From: Paenibacillus agricola
GTDB lineage: Bacteria > Bacillota > Bacilli > Paenibacillales > NBRC-103111
Reading direction: 5' to 3'
DNA length: 64,000 nucleotides
Assembly (NCBI RefSeq): GCF_011440305.1
Contig: NZ_JAAOIW010000007.1
Span: 186,001 to 250,000, forward strand
Part shown: positions 60,688 through 64,000 of the stretch, one piece after another
How positions within the stretch are numbered: the stretch's first letter is position 1
Layout: every line of letters starts with the position of its first letter
The notes under the pieces: model-generated
Told to the model about the DNA's origin: nothing
Databases searched by the model: none
Seen by the model: only the letters and a program-made list of their open reading frames with translations
Position numbers and translations under genes: made by a program

Positions 60688-62673
60688 ATGAGTATTCATG
60701 CAGATGAAGTGAGAACAGCTAAACAAAAACTGTCTCCGGTATCATGGAAGGAGGTTACGGTGAACGGGGGATTTTGGCAGGAAATACAGAAAATCAACTC
60801 CACTGTGACCATCCCTTTACAATATATACGTATGGAAGAACGGGGCGGCATTGAGGCCCTTAAATTAAACTGGAAGCCTGGGGATTCGAATAAACCGCAT
60901 CACTTCTGGGATTCGGATATCGGAAAGTGGATTGAAGCTGCGGCTTATTCTTTGGCAAAGCATTCCGATCCGGAGCTGGAAAAGAAGATTGATGATCTCG
61001 TTGATTTGATAGAGGCCGGGCAACAGGAAGACGGATACTTCAACACCTTTTATAACCTTGTCGACCCAGGAAAAAGATGGACTAACCTATATTATATGCA
61101 CGAGCTATACTGTGCCGGACATTTGGCCGAAGGTGCCGTAGCGTACTATCTGGCCACCGGCAAGAAAAAGCTGCTCGACATCATCTGCCGATTTATGGAT
61201 CATATTGATTCGCGGTTTGGTCCTCAAACTGGAAAGGTTCACGGCTATTGCGGCCACCCCGAAATTGAGCTGGCTCTAGTCAAGATGTATCAGGTTACGG
61301 GAGAAGAAAGATACCTGAGGCTTAGTAAGTTCTTTATCGACGAGCGCGGACAGCAGCCCTATTACTTTGAATTGGAATCGCTTTCGCGCGGTGTCAATGT
61401 AGAAGTAAAGGCTGACCGGCCGCGTCATCTCAAGCATTATCTTTGCTGCCAAGGGCCTTTCGCCCAATATCAATCTCATCTGCCGGTCAGGGAACAGGAT
61501 GCCCCTGTTGGGCATGCTGTAAGAGCTATGTATTTATACGCCGGCATGGCTGATGTAGCCGCTGAAACCGGCGATCATACGCTTCTGGACGCCTGCGAGG
61601 TATTATGGAAAAGGCTAACGGAGAAGCAGCTGTATATTACCGGGGGGATCGGGCAGTCTTCGGATGGCGAACGGTTTACGTTTGACTACGACCTGCCAAA
61701 TGAAATTACGTATAATGAAACATGCGCGTCCATCGGCCTAGTGTTTTGGGCCCATCGTCTGCTGCAATTTAACGGGGACGGCAAATATGCGGACGTGATG
61801 GAACGGGCGCTGTATAACGGCATAATGAGCGGCGTTAATCTGGAAGGCGACCGGTTTTTCTATGCCAACTATTTATCCGTTTATCCAGACAGATTCAAAT
61901 ACGGCAGCACATTGATTACGGAGCGCATGGCTCCAACGCGCCAAGGCTGGTTTGAAGTTGCCTGCTGCCCGCCTAACCTTGCCAGACTGGTCGCCTCGAT
62001 CGGTCAATATATGTATTCTACTAGCACCGATGGTATTTATGTGCATCTGTACAATGACAATGAATCCAAATTAGATTTGATCGATAACCAGGTAATACTG
62101 ACCCAAAAAACCGAATATCCGTGGGATGGGCATATCGGTATTACGGTAAATCCCGAGAACGATGCGGAATTTATGATCGCGTTGAGAAGACCCGGTTGGT
62201 GCCAAAACGCGGAGATCAAAGTAAACAACGCTGTAATTGATGTCGAAGTTCGCAAAGGGTATTGGATTGTAAACCGCTTGTGGAAACAAGGCGATGTTAT
62301 CGAAATCATTCTTGATATGCCGGTCCAACGAATTGAAACGCATCCGTCCGTTCGAACTAATACCGCTAAAGTTGCCTTACAACGCGGACCTATTGTATAT
62401 TGCTTTGAAGAAATCGACAATGCCAAGGATTTGAACGATGTTTCCCTTGTGTCGGATGCCGATATATCTGCTCGTTATGAGGAGGATTTACTGGGCGGTG
62501 TCGTGACTTTGGAAACGAAGGGCCGCAGACGCGATACATCCACCTGGGACGGACAGCTTTATCAGCCTGTGAAAAGCGAGAAAATGGACATTACTATCAA
62601 AGCAGTGCCATATTTCGCTTGGGCCAATCGCGGACCAGGGGAAATGGTGGTTTGGGTAAAGCAGGAGGAATAA
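60688..62673 (+). CDS. GH127 family beta-L-arabinofuranosidase-type glycoside hydrolase
   Basis: 661 residues, the usual length of the DUF1680/GH127 family. The residues that bind zinc and catalyse in the Bifidobacterium enzyme HypBA1 can be placed: acid/base Glu328 in DGERF, Glu344 and Cys346 in NETC, and Cys426-Cys427 in ACCPPN. Spacing (328 to 344, 16 residues) equals that of HypBA1 (322 to 338). It should release beta-L-arabinofuranose from plant or arabinogalactan chains. There is no signal peptide, so it acts inside the cell on imported oligosaccharides. It has TATAAT at 60609-60614 and GAGGAGGG before the ATG. Confidence 0.93.
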   Translation: MSIHADEVRTAKQKLSPVSWKEVTVNGGFWQEIQKINSTVTIPLQYIRMEERGGIEALKLNWKPGDSNKPHHFWDSDIGKWIEAAAYSLAKHSDPELEKKIDDLVDLIEAGQQEDGYFNTFYNLVDPGKRWTNLYYMHELYCAGHLAEGAVAYYLATGKKKLLDIICRFMDHIDSRFGPQTGKVHGYCGHPEIELALVKMYQVTGEERYLRLSKFFIDERGQQPYYFELESLSRGVNVEVKADRPRHLKHYLCCQGPFAQYQSHLPVREQDAPVGHAVRAMYLYAGMADVAAETGDHTLLDACEVLWKRLTEKQLYITGGIGQSSDGERFTFDYDLPNEITYNETCASIGLVFWAHRLLQFNGDGKYADVMERALYNGIMSGVNLEGDRFFYANYLSVYPDRFKYGSTLITERMAPTRQGWFEVACCPPNLARLVASIGQYMYSTSTDGIYVHLYNDNESKLDLIDNQVILTQKTEYPWDGHIGITVNPENDAEFMIALRRPGWCQNAEIKVNNAVIDVEVRKGYWIVNRLWKQGDVIEIILDMPVQRIETHPSVRTNTAKVALQRGPIVYCFEEIDNAKDLNDVSLVSDADISARYEEDLLGGVVTLETKGRRRDTSTWDGQLYQPVKSEKMDITIKAVPYFAWANRGPGEMVVWVKQEE

Positions 62674-62735
62674 GTTAAAGCGGTGGCATTGGAAAGTGGG
62701 GACCTCCGACATCCTATTGGAGGCCCTCTCCCTTT

Positions 62736-64000
62736 TCATAAAGGCAGCCCAATCGTGATCTTAGTCCCTTGCGACGGCTCCGATTGAATATTAATATCAT
62801 ACTCTTCTCCATAAATGATAAGAATCCGGTTGCGGACGTTACTAATCCCAATAGATGTTTGGCTCGTATTTAATAATTTCCATATTTTTTCTTTCGTCAT
62901 GCCGACGCCATTATCGTCTACACTGTAATACCTTTTGTCGCCCTCTATCCAGCAAGTAATGGTTAGACATCCCTTCTGGTCCATTTCCTGAAACCCATGA
63001 ATCAGAGCATTTTCAACCAGCGGCTGCAGAAAAAACTTCGGTACGGTATACTCGTACAAACGGGGGTCAATTGAATACTTAAGCTCAAATTGGTTCTCAA
63101 ACCTCTTGCTCATGATGTGAATATAGCATTTGGTGTACTCCATATCCTGATAGAACAGCACGACGCCGTCGTTAGCCTTCAAAGAGTACTTAAGCATCGT
63201 GGACAAGCTCATGATTAGCTCGCTGGTTTCATCCTGCCCGTTCCTAATCAGCTTTAGATTAATAATATTCAACGTATTGTACATAAAATGGGGATTCAAC
63301 TGCAGGTTCAAAGCTTTGATCTCAGCCTCTTTTTTTAAAATCGTATTTTTATAGTTTTCCTTGATCAGTGCCTGGATTCTTCGGTTCATGCTGTTAAATT
63401 TATGGATTAATTTCTTGAATTCATAGCTGCCTTCCGCAGGGATCTTAATATCGAAATTTCCTCTGCCCATTTTTCTGATGGCCGAAGTCAGCGAATTGAT
63501 AGGTCGGGCTATCATGCCAGATAAAAGGTAAGAAATCAGCAGCGGAATAATCATCACTATGGCCAACGCCGAGAACAAATTATATTTGATTGCAGGCATA
63601 ACATCTTGAATTAAAAAATTTTCCTGCATAGTAATAATAGAGACCCAATCCGTAATTTTGGAGGTGTCGTAGATGACAATCATCTTTTTGCCATCGATTT
63701 CAACGACATTAATCCCGCTTTTCTTCTCATAGATGCTGGCGAGCCACGGATACTGCTCATACTTACCCAGCTTGGTTTTGTCCGGATGAGTTACGATACG
63801 ACCTTCCTTCGTCACAATGAAATAATCCATATGATTGATCGGAATGTTATTTTTAAATATTTTATCGAAAAACTTATCGTTGATATTGATTAAAAGCACC
63901 GGATGCTCCGCTATCCTTCCCCCGTTTGTCCCTCTGAATTTTATGGTATTGGAATTGACGAGCTTGACTGCAGAAAACATATACTTGTAGTCGAAGCTTA
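62736..64000 (-). CDS. YesM-type sensor histidine kinase, 5' end outside window
   Basis: The frame stays open to the right edge, so the N-terminus is missing; about 421 codons are visible. The right part is an extracellular dCache-like sensor (HMDYFIVTKEGRIVTHPDKT), followed by a membrane helix (IVMIIPLLISYLLSG), HAMP, the His box LQLNPHFMYNTLNII and an HATPase domain with LQPLVENALIHGF. It ends 62 bp after the convergent GH127 gene. It probably has a partner AraC response regulator beyond the window. Confidence 0.9.
   Translation of the reverse strand, partial: SFDYKYMFSAVKLVNSNTIKFRGTNGGRIAEHPVLLININDKFFDKIFKNNIPINHMDYFIVTKEGRIVTHPDKTKLGKYEQYPWLASIYEKKSGINVVEIDGKKMIVIYDTSKITDWVSIITMQENFLIQDVMPAIKYNLFSALAIVMIIPLLISYLLSGMIARPINSLTSAIRKMGRGNFDIKIPAEGSYEFKKLIHKFNSMNRRIQALIKENYKNTILKKEAEIKALNLQLNPHFMYNTLNIINLKLIRNGQDETSELIMSLSTMLKYSLKANDGVVLFYQDMEYTKCYIHIMSKRFENQFELKYSIDPRLYEYTVPKFFLQPLVENALIHGFQEMDQKGCLTITCWIEGDKRYYSVDDNGVGMTKEKIWKLLNTSQTSIGISNVRNRILIIYGEEYDINIQSEPSQGTKITIGLPL

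Noticed and set aside
1-64000. CRISPR arrays, insertion sequences, prophage genes, tRNA or rRNA genes
   Set aside because: I searched by eye for repeated spacers, transposase motifs and tRNA arms and saw none; weak similarities were not convincing.

Overview
The window reads as a chromosomal segment of a Paenibacillus-like Firmicute (Paenibacillaceae). The evidence is the strong GGAGG-type ribosome binding sites, frequent TTG/GTG starts, many carbohydrate ABC importers of the CUT1 family that lack their own ATPase, and their partner YesM/YesN-type sensor kinases and AraC-type regulators. The assignment comes from gene content and style only; no rRNA or tRNA is present. I saw no insertion sequence, prophage or CRISPR array.

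Layout. 1-2358: 5' part of a large NIT-HAMP-GAF histidine kinase (minus, runs off the left edge). 2744-3322: small methyltransferase. 3730-10525: a sugar importer (two permeases and a lipoprotein, minus) divergent from its kinase/regulator pair (plus). 10538-12893: AraC regulator divergent from a ferritin-like protein. 13053-14495: DbpA-like RNA helicase with a structured leader. 14767-17756: flavin monooxygenase, TRM11-like RNA methyltransferase and L-lactate dehydrogenase, tightly packed. 17869-20584: a phospholipase-D-fold protein followed by a suppressor-of-fused (SUFU) protein. 20723-25727: MDR oxidoreductase, AraC regulator, then a Fur-boxed siderophore importer with no ATPase. 25791-27131: MerR regulator divergent from an SDR oxidoreductase. 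27500-28831: solitary cytosine-5 DNA methyltransferase with an N-terminal HTH. 29082-31670: DsbA-like protein, an unrecognised membrane protein, a methyltransferase.

31804-42278 (minus): kinase and regulator followed by two complete LplB/YtcP/lipoprotein importers in tandem. The promoter regions of the kinase gene and of the transporter operon share one long element at the same distance from the start codon. 42431-49231: alkyltransferase-like protein, MurC, small proteins, a hydroxyacid dehydrogenase, and a DoxX/hydrolase/dioxygenase operon divergent from an XRE-cupin regulator; this looks like quinone or catechol detoxification.

49640-58790 (plus): a second complete sugar locus (Gfo/Idh dehydrogenase, importer, membrane AraC regulator, second Gfo/Idh dehydrogenase, sugar isomerase). 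It is followed by an AraC regulator/flavodoxin-fold reductase pair, a GH127 beta-L-arabinofuranosidase-type enzyme (60688-62673), and a further YesM-type kinase cut by the right edge.

Overall this is a plant-polysaccharide-oriented uptake and catabolism region mixed with stress and housekeeping genes. The best candidates for new biology are the PLD-SUFU pair, the paired operator architecture of the tandem importer locus, the self-regulated orphan DNA methyltransferase, and the heptamer repeat in the promoter region of the NIT kinase.
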